From contig JALSJF010000007.1 of the NCBI GenBank assembly GCA_026989505.1, forward strand, positions 1-34,661: a stretch of DNA of 34,661 nucleotides. The letters run 5' to 3'. This stretch comes from Cyclobacteriaceae bacterium. GTDB lineage: Bacteria; Bacteroidota; Bacteroidia; Cytophagales; Cyclobacteriaceae. Numbering within the stretch: position 1 is the stretch's first letter; each line of letters opens with the position of its first letter. This document shows positions 8,029-15,684 of this stretch, in pieces. The notes beneath the pieces are model-generated. The model saw only the letters and a list, made by a program, of their open reading frames with translations, did not search any database and was not told the origin of the DNA. Made by a program: the position numbers and the translations under genes.

Positions 8029-9231
8029 TTGCGAAACCGGATTCTGATATTGCCCGCCATTATTTTTGTCGTGCTGCTTGCCTACCTCCCCACGTGGCAA
8101 GGTAAAGGGCCGGAGGTTCACCCCCTGACCAAATCCTGGGAGGTGGCCATTCCCAACCAGCAGGTGCCGGCAGGGTTGACCTCGTTAAGCGCCAGAGCGT
8201 GCGGGGCCTGCCACCAGCAGCATTATGCCGAATGGCAGGTATCTACCCATGCCCAGGCCTGGCATGACCAACAATTTCAGGCCGAAATAAAGAAAGAGAC
8301 CAGCCCGTTTATGTGTATTAACTGCCACACCCCGCTGCAAAACCAGCAGGAATACAAGGTAACCGGCTTGCTTGACGGGGACCTTTACCGCCCGGTTAAA
8401 GAAAAAAACCCGGCTTTCGACCCCAGCCTGCAACAGGAAGGCATTACCTGTGCAAGTTGCCATGTACGTGACGGGGCCGTAATTGGTACCACCGGCAATA
8501 AAAATGCCCCGCACAAAACGGTTAAAGACCCGGAGTTCCTGTCGGAAAAGTTGTGTATCTCCTGCCATAATGCCACCGCCATCCTGACCCCGGAACTGGT
8601 TTGTACCTTTGAGACCGGGGATGAATGGCAGGCCGGGCCATTCTTTGGCGAGAAGAATTGCATCAGTTGTCACATGGCCGAAGAGTTTCGCGAGAACGTA
8701 CCGGGTGCCGGCAAGGCTTTGAGCCATCAGCATTATTTTGCCGGCTCGGGCATCCCCAAACACGATACTCTGCAAACCAAAGGCTTAAATGGCCTGGTTT
8801 TTTACCCTTCATCGGTTGCCGCAACCCTGCCGGCAGGCGAAGAGTTACGCTTTAGCCTGAAAGTAAAAAATGAACTGGCCGGCCACCGGGTGCCAACCGG
8901 TGACCCTGAACGGTATTTTTTGATTACCCTTGAACTAAAAAACCCGGCCGGCAAAGTGCTGGCCAGCCAAACCGAACGGATTGGCGAAAAATGGCAGTGG
9001 TACCCGGAAGCTAAAAAACTGGCTGATAATAATTTGTATCCCGGTGAGGAACGAACCTACGTTTTTAACTACCTGCCCCAGGCCACCGGAATACTTATCC
9101 TGAACCTGACGGTAACCAAACACCGGCTGGCCCCGGAGTTTGCTGAGTATAATAAATTAGACGACAGCTATCCGCTGTTCATTACCATTTACGAAAAATC
9201 CTGGACGGTTGCCGTAAAATCTGCTTCGTGA
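8029..9231 (+). CDS. Penta-haem c-type cytochrome with C-terminal beta domain
   Basis: An exported electron-transfer protein of 400 aa. An N-terminal hydrophobic segment (residues 4-20) serves as signal peptide or membrane anchor. Five CxxCH haem-attachment motifs are visible: CGACH at 58-62, CINCH at 96-100, CASCH at 141-145, CISCH at 176-180 and CISCH at 211-215. The spacing resembles the cytochrome c554 / multihaem cytochrome superfamily. Residues 225-400 carry no haem motif and look like a beta-sandwich. The start is TTG: an in-frame stop lies at 8023-8025 and the first in-frame ATG is far inside the haem region, so TTG gives the only complete signal peptide. No cytochrome maturation genes or quinol oxidase partners are adjacent. 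The redox partner and substrate are unknown. Confidence 0.85.
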   Translation: MRNRILILPAIIFVVLLAYLPTWQGKGPEVHPLTKSWEVAIPNQQVPAGLTSLSARACGACHQQHYAEWQVSTHAQAWHDQQFQAEIKKETSPFMCINCHTPLQNQQEYKVTGLLDGDLYRPVKEKNPAFDPSLQQEGITCASCHVRDGAVIGTTGNKNAPHKTVKDPEFLSEKLCISCHNATAILTPELVCTFETGDEWQAGPFFGEKNCISCHMAEEFRENVPGAGKALSHQHYFAGSGIPKHDTLQTKGLNGLVFYPSSVAATLPAGEELRFSLKVKNELAGHRVPTGDPERYFLITLELKNPAGKVLASQTERIGEKWQWYPEAKKLADNNLYPGEERTYVFNYLPQATGILILNLTVTKHRLAPEFAEYNKLDDSYPLFITIYEKSWTVAVKSAS

Positions 9232-9248
9232 AGTTGTGAGGGTTAACC

Positions 9249-12200
9249 TCAGTTATTCTTTTTCTTCTTTTTGGTACCGAACAGATTTTGCAGTTGTTTG
9301 TTGGCTTCTTCAAGCGCTTTTTGTTTGGCCCTGGCCGCCTCCTCTTCCGCAACCTTTTTCAAACTGTCCTGCTGCTTTTGTAATTCGGCCGCTGCCCGTT
9401 TTCTTTGCTCTTCGGCCAGTTGCTTCACATCGGTGTTGGCCAGGCTGTCGGCCAGTGTCTGGTCACCCCCGGCCCTGTTTACCAGTTGCCTGACAGCCGT
9501 TTCTTTTACGGCATCTTTGCTATCGGTACCCAACAGGTTAATTTTGGGGTTATCATAAGTACCGCCTAACCCCAGGTTAATTTTTATTACGTCCGTATCC
9601 CGGGTATTACCGGTCAGGGCGCCAATAGCGGCATTCACCTGGCTGCCCAACTGGCCGGCCGGGATGTCCATTTTAATCTGGTAATCCAACGACCCGTCCA
9701 GGCCGGTGCTACCGCCAATGTTAGCGTTATAGCTATTTAACTTCAGGTCAAACGGCTTAACATTTAACCGGCCATTTTTGATACGCACTTTCATCACCAT
9801 ATCTTTCAACACCAGGGCTTCTTTGGCCGATCCCTTAAAGTAGCGGGTAATGCCAGCCACCAGTTGCGGGTTATTTACCTCGGCACTTTTTACCGCCAGC
9901 AGGCCGCCACCGGTGAGCGTGGCCATATCCGGCATCATATCAGGTTGCAACCGGCCGCGCAAGGCGAAATCGGTAGAAACATGGCCGGCTACGTGCCGGG
10001 CAACAGGCGCCAGGGCCTGTACGGTATTAAACGCAGCATAGGCTTCCCTGATGCTGACCCCGTCAACACCGAATTGCATAGCGAAGGCCGGTTTTTCCAG
10101 GTTGCGGGTATCGTAATTACCGGTGAAAGTAATTGTGCCGCCCAGGGTGGAGGTACGCAGGTTATCGAGGTACACTACCCCATCCCTGACCCTGATTTCC
10201 CCCCTGGCCTCACGCAGCACCATGTCTTCATAAAGGATCTGGTTGATATCAGCCTGCATAACAAAATCAATATTCTGCGGCACCTCAAAAACCGTATAAG
10301 GCTCCGGTTCTTCTTCAGCGGCAGGCGTAGGCTCTTGGGCTGCCACCAGCCACTCATTCAGGTCGATTTTTTGTGATTGCAGGTTGAGGTTACCCCTGAT
10401 AGTCTGGTCATTAAAAATGTATGCCAGATAGTTGCCCAGGGTGCCGTCAAGGTTAAAATCGCTGGCGCCAACGGTCATAGACAGGCCGGTTACCTGCATC
10501 TGCCGGGGGGTAAAAGTAAATTTGCCGGTAGCTATTTCCATGCCCTGCGGCAGGTAAAGTGAATCGGTATAGGTGAAGTTATTAAAGGCCAGGCTGCCGG
10601 AAGAAGTCAGGCGCTCATACCGTTCGGCCTCTACATCCGACATATTCCCCTCGGTTTTAAACCGGCCAAAAATTTCTCCCCCCATCGTAGTGCCGGGCAT
10701 GGGGTATAATTCATTTATGATCGGGAAAAGCTTATCAAAATTAAGTTTACCTGCCACAGCCGCCTGCCAATGATAATCATCAAAGTTCTCAACTAATAAA
10801 GCCCCGGTAACTGGCGACCCGTCCACTTCCATGGCAAACGAGGGCACGGCCAGCCGGGTGTCGTTATAATTGCCGGTGGTATTGGTAATTTCGGCACGGA
10901 AGTTAACCCCCTGCAACGGGGCCGGTAAACCGGCATACACAATCTCAGCATTTTTCAGTTCCAACCGGCCATCCAATTGCGGGATAATGGCTTTTACCGA
11001 ATCGTAGCTGCCCACTGCCTTAAAATCAGCCAGGAAAGTACCCGACATCTCCAGGCCTACGGTAGGGAACATCTTATTCAGGTTGGCCAGGTCCAGGGTG
11101 GTAGTCAGCCCCATGTCTATGGGGTAATTAACCAGGTTGCCGATCTTCAGATAAGCATCAAACGGCTCCCGGCCAAACTCAAGGTGCATTTTTGCAATAT
11201 CAATCCGGGTGTTGTCAAGATTGCCATCATCGCTGGCAACCAACATCTTAACTTCAACGTTGGTTATGGCTTCCGGTAAGGCGGGGTACTGCAACATGCC
11301 CTTGTCAACGGCCAGGTTAATGCTAAAAGCAGGCATGGCGGTATCACTATAGGTGCCCTTTACGGCCCCATTAAAACTCACGCTGCCGGATGTTTTCAGG
11401 TCCTTAAAATCATCGGTGTAAATGGCCGGGATCAACGAAATAAGGCTTTTAAAGGAGTTGTCTTGCGCAGCAAAGGTTACGTCCATATCCAGGTCATCGG
11501 CCGGCATAGCCAGCCAGCCGTCAAAACCGAAGGTGAATTCGTTCAACCGTACCGTGTTCTCCTTAAACGTAAATTTCATTTGGTCGAGGTCCATATTCAG
11601 TATCATATCCATCTGCACCTTCTGGCCGGCCAGGTATTCTTCGCCATCGTAGGTTATTTTCTCCAGGATTACCTCCGTTTGGGTAAGGAGGTCAAACACC
11701 GACAGAGAAAAATTACCGCTACCGGTATGGTTGAGGTCGTGCAATTCAACATAGGTGGGGATGGTGGCGTCATCATAAACCACATGCCCCCCGGTAATCT
11801 GCCAGTTTTCTATGGCAATACGGAAGTCTTCTGTTCCTTCCGGTGCTGATTCCTCTGCCTCATCCCCGGAATCTATGGCAATATCATAATTAGCGCTGCC
11901 ATCGGCCAGCACCTTAATTAATATGTGGGGTTTGACCAGCCGGATACTTTGCACACTCAGTTGATCATCAAACAACAATTTACCGAGGTTTATTTCAATG
12001 GCAAATTCTTCGGCTGCAAACAATACGTTACCGGCAAACTGCCCGCGCCCCACAACCCCCAATTCATTTATCCGGGCGGTGATATTGGGAAAATCAGGAA
12101 AGACTGACAGGCTGAAATTGTCAATATCGAACAAAACGTCTGCGTTTATACTGGCGGCCAGTTGCTGATCGATGGCCGCTTTAATCTGGTCTTTAAACAG

Positions 12201-12272
12201 GTAAGGGGCGGCTATCAGGCCACCGAGCAAAACAACAATAAGTATCGCCAGGATTATGCGTATCTTCTTCAT
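9249..12272 (-). CDS. AsmA-family protein with C-terminal coiled coil
   Basis: A 1007-aa envelope protein of the AsmA/YhdP-like group, whose members are thought to span the periplasm as long beta-rich bridges that move lipids to the outer membrane or help its assembly. An N-terminal transmembrane helix lies at about residues 5-25 (IILAILIVVLLGGLIAAPYL). The AsmA N-terminal pattern follows (DQIKAAIDQQL...ADVLFDIDNFSLSVFPDFPNI). Residues 850-930 match the AsmA C-terminal region (LKLNSYNANIGGSTGLDGSLDYQI). The final 70 residues form a charged Lys/Glu/Gln-rich coiled coil ending in a run of lysines. It converges on the cytochrome gene with a 17-bp gap. The family is firm, but the cargo and exact function are inferred from better-studied relatives. 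Confidence 0.88.
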   Translation of the reverse strand: MKKIRIILAILIVVLLGGLIAAPYLFKDQIKAAIDQQLAASINADVLFDIDNFSLSVFPDFPNITARINELGVVGRGQFAGNVLFAAEEFAIEINLGKLLFDDQLSVQSIRLVKPHILIKVLADGSANYDIAIDSGDEAEESAPEGTEDFRIAIENWQITGGHVVYDDATIPTYVELHDLNHTGSGNFSLSVFDLLTQTEVILEKITYDGEEYLAGQKVQMDMILNMDLDQMKFTFKENTVRLNEFTFGFDGWLAMPADDLDMDVTFAAQDNSFKSLISLIPAIYTDDFKDLKTSGSVSFNGAVKGTYSDTAMPAFSINLAVDKGMLQYPALPEAITNVEVKMLVASDDGNLDNTRIDIAKMHLEFGREPFDAYLKIGNLVNYPIDMGLTTTLDLANLNKMFPTVGLEMSGTFLADFKAVGSYDSVKAIIPQLDGRLELKNAEIVYAGLPAPLQGVNFRAEITNTTGNYNDTRLAVPSFAMEVDGSPVTGALLVENFDDYHWQAAVAGKLNFDKLFPIINELYPMPGTTMGGEIFGRFKTEGNMSDVEAERYERLTSSGSLAFNNFTYTDSLYLPQGMEIATGKFTFTPRQMQVTGLSMTVGASDFNLDGTLGNYLAYIFNDQTIRGNLNLQSQKIDLNEWLVAAQEPTPAAEEEPEPYTVFEVPQNIDFVMQADINQILYEDMVLREARGEIRVRDGVVYLDNLRTSTLGGTITFTGNYDTRNLEKPAFAMQFGVDGVSIREAYAAFNTVQALAPVARHVAGHVSTDFALRGRLQPDMMPDMATLTGGGLLAVKSAEVNNPQLVAGITRYFKGSAKEALVLKDMVMKVRIKNGRLNVKPFDLKLNSYNANIGGSTGLDGSLDYQIKMDIPAGQLGSQVNAAIGALTGNTRDTDVIKINLGLGGTYDNPKINLLGTDSKDAVKETAVRQLVNRAGGDQTLADSLANTDVKQLAEEQRKRAAAELQKQQDSLKKVAEEEAARAKQKALEEANKQLQNLFGTKKKKKNN

Positions 12273-12429
12273 TTTCGTATGGGTTAGTATAGATTAAAAA
12301 GGCTTCAGTTTTTAATTTAATGGCCATCTTGCCAGGTCAACCGGGCAATTATCTGCTAATTTCTTGTATTTAACGAACGAAGGCAATATCCGGACGGAGA
12401 ATTATTCTGTTTTTTTATTGAATTTTTCA

Positions 12430-12463
12430 GTAAAAGTTACTAACTTTTTACCATTCTGGTAAA
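12430..12463. repeat. Overlapping inverted repeats in the lipocalin-gene leader
   Basis: GTAAAAGTT at 12430-12438 is complementary to AACTTTTTAC at 12442-12451 apart from one extra T. TTTACC at 12447-12452 is complementary to GGTAAA at 12458-12463. The middle arm can therefore pair with either neighbour. This could be an operator or two alternative RNA hairpins, 33 bp before the ATG of the next gene. There is no direct evidence of function. Confidence 0.35.
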
Positions 12464-12495
12464 GTATAAAGTATGTTCTACCAAACCCTGCCGAT

Positions 12496-12960
12496 ATGAA
12501 ATCTTTACTTCTCCTCCTCCCGCTATTGTTTGGCTTTATTAACGGCCCCGCAGAAAAACCGAAAAATAAGCTTATCGGTTCGTGGACCCTGGTAAAATAC
12601 AAGTATGGCCACGATGCCGAATTTAACAATGTGCCTGAATTTATTTACTATGTAAAGAATGTAACCGAAAGCCACTTTAGCTGGTGTTCCTACAACCCAG
12701 AGGATGGCAACGTAATCGGGGCCGGGGGCGGCACGTATAGTATCAAAGACGATTACTACATCGAAAACACGGAGTTCTGGTACCCTTCCGGCACCAGTAT
12801 CCCGGGTACCAGGACCTCTTTCAAATACACCTTGAAAGGGAATATGTGGACCATCAGTGGCTACATAAAAGAGGTAGAGCTCAACCCTGCCACCGGTGAT
12901 ATTGCCCCCATTGATTCAACGTATATTTCGGAGGTCTGGCAAAGAATAGACGGGGTGTAA
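12496..12960 (+). CDS. Exported lipocalin-like small protein
   Basis: A 154-aa secreted or periplasmic protein. Residues 1-15 are a leucine-rich signal sequence (KSLLLLLPLLFGFI). The mature part starts with KLIGSWTLVKYKYG, the GxW motif typical of lipocalin-like domains. It continues as alternating beta strands rich in Tyr, Trp and Gly and ends in EVWQRI, which resembles the closing strand of such barrels. It may bind a small hydrophobic ligand, but no ligand is indicated. No clear promoter consensus is present in the 223-bp region upstream, though overlapping inverted repeats lie just before the gene. It converges on the aldehyde dehydrogenase gene with only 3 bp between them. Lipocalin-like is my best call; hypothetical exported protein is the safe one. 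Confidence 0.7.
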   Translation: MKSLLLLLPLLFGFINGPAEKPKNKLIGSWTLVKYKYGHDAEFNNVPEFIYYVKNVTESHFSWCSYNPEDGNVIGAGGGTYSIKDDYYIENTEFWYPSGTSIPGTRTSFKYTLKGNMWTISGYIKEVELNPATGDIAPIDSTYISEVWQRIDGV

Positions 12961-12963
12961 GCC

Positions 12964-14394
12964 TTATAATTTTTTAACGACAAACTCAACCAGCTTTTTT
13001 ACCCACTTGGTGTAAGGGGGATAGAAGAAACTGATACCGGTAAGGCCGATGCGCTGTTGCAGCACAGGCTTTTCATTCGAAAAAGCCAGAAAACCATAGT
13101 AGCCATGCGATTTGCCAATGCCACTGTTATTTACCCCGCCAAAAGGCAGGTTGAGGTGCGAGAACTGTAACACGTTATCGTTAATGTTAACCCCTCCCGA
13201 AGAGGTGGCGCGCATAACTTTGTTAATATTTTTTTTCGACTTTGAAAAAACATACAAAGCCAGGGGTTTAGGCTTACTGTTGATGATAGCAATGGCTTCA
13301 TCGAGGTCTTTATAACGCACCACAGGCAGAATCGGGCCAAAAATTTCATCCTGCAAAACGCGGGCATCAGGACGCACACCGGTTAAAAGGGTAGGGGCAA
13401 AATAATTGTCTTCGGCTTTTATGTCGCCCCCCATAGCTATTGTTGCCCCTTTGTCCACGGCATCGTTGAGTACGGCCTGCAGCCCCTCAAGGTGCCGCTT
13501 GTCCACTATCCGGGAATAGTCGGCCGACCGGGCAATGCCATTTTGCTGCTCATTATAATATGCTTCGGCATCTTCCTTTAACGCCTGCAGCAGCGCCTGT
13601 TGCTTACTTTCATGTACCAGTACATAGTCGGGGGCAATGCAGGTTTGGCCACAATTAAGAAATTTACCCCAGGTGAGCTTCCTGGCGGCATCTTTACTAT
13701 CGGCTGTTTCATCTACAATAGCCGGAGACTTGCCGCCCAACTCCAGGGTTACCGAGGCCAGGTTTTGGGCAGCAGCCGCCATAACTATTTTACCAACCTG
13801 CGGGCTGCCGGTAAAAAATATGTGGTCGAAAGGCAGTTTCAGCAGCGCCTGGGTTTCGGGCACTGCGCCCGGCACCACGGCTACCTCGGCCGGATCAAAT
13901 ATGTCGGCCACCAGATTTTTGATTAACTCCGCAGTGTGTGGGGTGCGCTCCGAGGGTTTGAGGATAGCCGTATTACCGGCTGCCAGGGCACTCACCAACG
14001 GGGCCAGGGTAAGGTTAAACGGAAAGTTCCACGGGGCAATAATCAGGCAAGTGCCCTTAGGCTCATACTGAATGGAGGCCCGGGTACCCAACATAAGCAA
14101 CGTAGGGGTAATTTTCCGGGGCCGGGCCCAGCGGTGTAAGTTGGCCAGGGCATGTTTTATCTCGGTAGTCACCGGCTGCAGTTCCGAAACGTCAACCTCC
14201 ACTATGGGTTTACGCATATCTTTATACAGGGCCTCCTGAATTTCCGGCCGGTGGTCATAAATCCAGGTGAGCAGCTTTTTCAGGTTAGCCTTCCGGGTGG
14301 ATAAAGGGGCGGTGCGCAAGGTCAGGGACTTTTGCTGCTGAAGTTCAAAAAGTCCGGCAAACTGGTCGATGGTATAATCCTGAGGTGTGGGCAT
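12964..14394 (-). CDS. Aldehyde dehydrogenase, ALDH3-like
   Basis: A 476-aa NAD(P)-dependent aldehyde dehydrogenase that oxidises aldehydes to carboxylates. The catalytic Cys is C252 in NCGQTCIAPDY, a spelling characteristic of the ALDH3 class of fatty or aromatic aldehyde dehydrogenases. The general base is E218 in LELGGKSP, and the cofactor-binding segments APWNFPF and FTGSPQVG are intact. The C-terminus (WVKKLVEFVVKKL) is an amphipathic basic helix that may touch the membrane, as in some ALDH3 enzymes. The length is standard. It is divergent from the MazG-like gene across a 104-bp AT-rich spacer. A likely role is detoxifying lipid-derived aldehydes; the precise substrate is not readable. 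Confidence 0.93.
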   Translation of the reverse strand: MPTPQDYTIDQFAGLFELQQQKSLTLRTAPLSTRKANLKKLLTWIYDHRPEIQEALYKDMRKPIVEVDVSELQPVTTEIKHALANLHRWARPRKITPTLLMLGTRASIQYEPKGTCLIIAPWNFPFNLTLAPLVSALAAGNTAILKPSERTPHTAELIKNLVADIFDPAEVAVVPGAVPETQALLKLPFDHIFFTGSPQVGKIVMAAAAQNLASVTLELGGKSPAIVDETADSKDAARKLTWGKFLNCGQTCIAPDYVLVHESKQQALLQALKEDAEAYYNEQQNGIARSADYSRIVDKRHLEGLQAVLNDAVDKGATIAMGGDIKAEDNYFAPTLLTGVRPDARVLQDEIFGPILPVVRYKDLDEAIAIINSKPKPLALYVFSKSKKNINKVMRATSSGGVNINDNVLQFSHLNLPFGGVNNSGIGKSHGYYGFLAFSNEKPVLQQRIGLTGISFFYPPYTKWVKKLVEFVVKKL

Positions 14395-14498
14395 GGCAGG
14401 GATGCTTGAAAAATGATAGTGTAATAATAGGTTAAAATAAACAAATTAACGGCAACAATTCCCCCGATCATTCTATTATTGCATAAACAAGAAAGCCG

Positions 14499-14966
14499 AT
14501 GAAAGAAGTAACTGCCCTGAACAGTGTTGCCCGTTTTCACGAAGTATTCCAACACCCCATTGAGCCGCAACCGGTTATCCCGGCCAAAAAACGCTGTGCC
14601 TTACGGGTGGAATTGCTCCAGGAAGAGTTAGACGAACTCCGGCAAGCCATAGAAGACCATGACATTAGCGAGGTGGCCGATGCCCTCTGCGATCTTCAAT
14701 ACGTGCTGGCCGGGGCGGTACTGGAGTTTGGCCTGGGAGAGAAATTTGCCGATTTATTTGCCGAAGTACAGCGGTCGAATATGAGTAAAGCCTGTACCAC
14801 CAAAGAGGAAGCGGAGCAAACCGTGGCCCATTATGCCCGGCAAGGTACCCCGGCCTATATAGTAGCCTCCGATGGACAGTTTTTGGTTTACCGTAAGTCA
14901 GATAACAAAACCCTGAAGTCGGTAAAGTATTCCCCGGCCAGGCTTAACGAAATACTCAGGGGCTAG
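14499..14966 (+). CDS. MazG-like nucleotide pyrophosphohydrolase
   Basis: A 155-aa all-alpha NTP/PRA-pyrophosphohydrolase-like protein. The metal-binding pattern of the MazG/HisE superfamily is visible: EELDEL (an ExxE-type pair) followed by EVADALCDLQYVLAGAV, supplying the second acidic ExxxD pair. Such enzymes hydrolyse nucleoside triphosphates or related compounds to monophosphate and pyrophosphate and are often housekeeping or sanitising. The C-terminal 55 residues (from about 100) form an extension not needed for the catalytic helices. It overlaps the converging OmpA-family gene by 4 bp, with the two stops sharing a CTAG palindrome. HisE is unlikely because no histidine genes are near. 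Confidence 0.82.
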   Translation: MKEVTALNSVARFHEVFQHPIEPQPVIPAKKRCALRVELLQEELDELRQAIEDHDISEVADALCDLQYVLAGAVLEFGLGEKFADLFAEVQRSNMSKACTTKEEAEQTVAHYARQGTPAYIVASDGQFLVYRKSDNKTLKSVKYSPARLNEILRG

Positions 14967-15679
14967 TTCTTCCGGCTGTCGTCAATAATGCGCACCTCAA
15001 CCCTGCGGTTAACAGCCCTGTCGGACGAAGAGGTAGAACGTACCAAAGGTTGCGTACCACCAAAAGCCTTGGTTTCAATCCGGCTACCTTCTACCCCCTT
15101 ATCAACAAGGTATTTTTTTACGGCATCTACCCGCATCTGCGACAGGTTAAGGTTAGCTGTGGGGTTACCTACATAATCGGTATGGCCTTCCAGGCGGATT
15201 TTCAGGTTAGGTGTTTCCAATAACATTTCTGCCAGTTCATCAAGTTCGGCATAAGACCCTTCCAGGATAGTGGCTTCCCCCAGGCCAAATTTCAGGTGCT
15301 CAAGCTTTAACACGGCCCCTACGCCCCCTTCGATAAGTTTAAATGTTCTTTCCACGGTCAGGTCAGCCGCAGCCCCGGCAAGCGGGTCCACCATTTCGGC
15401 CACTTTTATAAACCCCTCATTCTCAATCAACAAAGCGTATTTTTCATGCGCCCTGAAATAAGCGGTAAACTTACCTTCGCTGTTGGTTTTAAGGTAGCCC
15501 GTTTCGGACTCATAAGGGAGTTTTTTATAGATAACCGTGATACCGGGCAATGCTTTGCCGGTACGTTTGTTAATGATGGTGCCCGTATAGGTTACCAGGC
15601 TATCCGGCTGGGCGTAAGCCGCAGGCACAGCAAAAAATACCGACAACCCAACTATAAGTAGTAAACTAAATTGCTTCAT
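14963..15679 (-). CDS. OmpA-family protein with carboxypeptidase-regulatory-like domain
   Basis: A 238-aa exported protein. The signal peptide is residues 1-23 (LLLIVGLSVFFAVPAAYAQP), with cleavage after AYA. Residues 28-90 look like a carboxypeptidase-regulatory-like beta domain (GTIINKRTGKALPGITVIYK). The C-terminal OmpA domain has the peptidoglycan-binding core IRLEGHTDYVG...NLSQMRVDAVKKYLVDKGV, expected to anchor the protein to peptidoglycan. There is no N-terminal 8-strand barrel, so this is an anchor rather than a porin. It follows the larger OmpA/PD40 gene with a 5-bp gap, so the pair is probably one operon and may form one complex. The later part repeats the domain order of its larger neighbour, which suggests duplication and loss of the PD40 region. 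Confidence 0.88.
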   Translation of the reverse strand: MKQFSLLLIVGLSVFFAVPAAYAQPDSLVTYTGTIINKRTGKALPGITVIYKKLPYESETGYLKTNSEGKFTAYFRAHEKYALLIENEGFIKVAEMVDPLAGAAADLTVERTFKLIEGGVGAVLKLEHLKFGLGEATILEGSYAELDELAEMLLETPNLKIRLEGHTDYVGNPTANLNLSQMRVDAVKKYLVDKGVEGSRIETKAFGGTQPLVRSTSSSDRAVNRRVEVRIIDDSRKN

Positions 15680-15684
15680 AATGC

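Noticed and set aside
7930-8121. 63-codon minus-strand frame at the start of the cytochrome gene
   Set aside because: It overlaps the cytochrome signal-peptide region and its translation is low-complexity without a recognisable domain.
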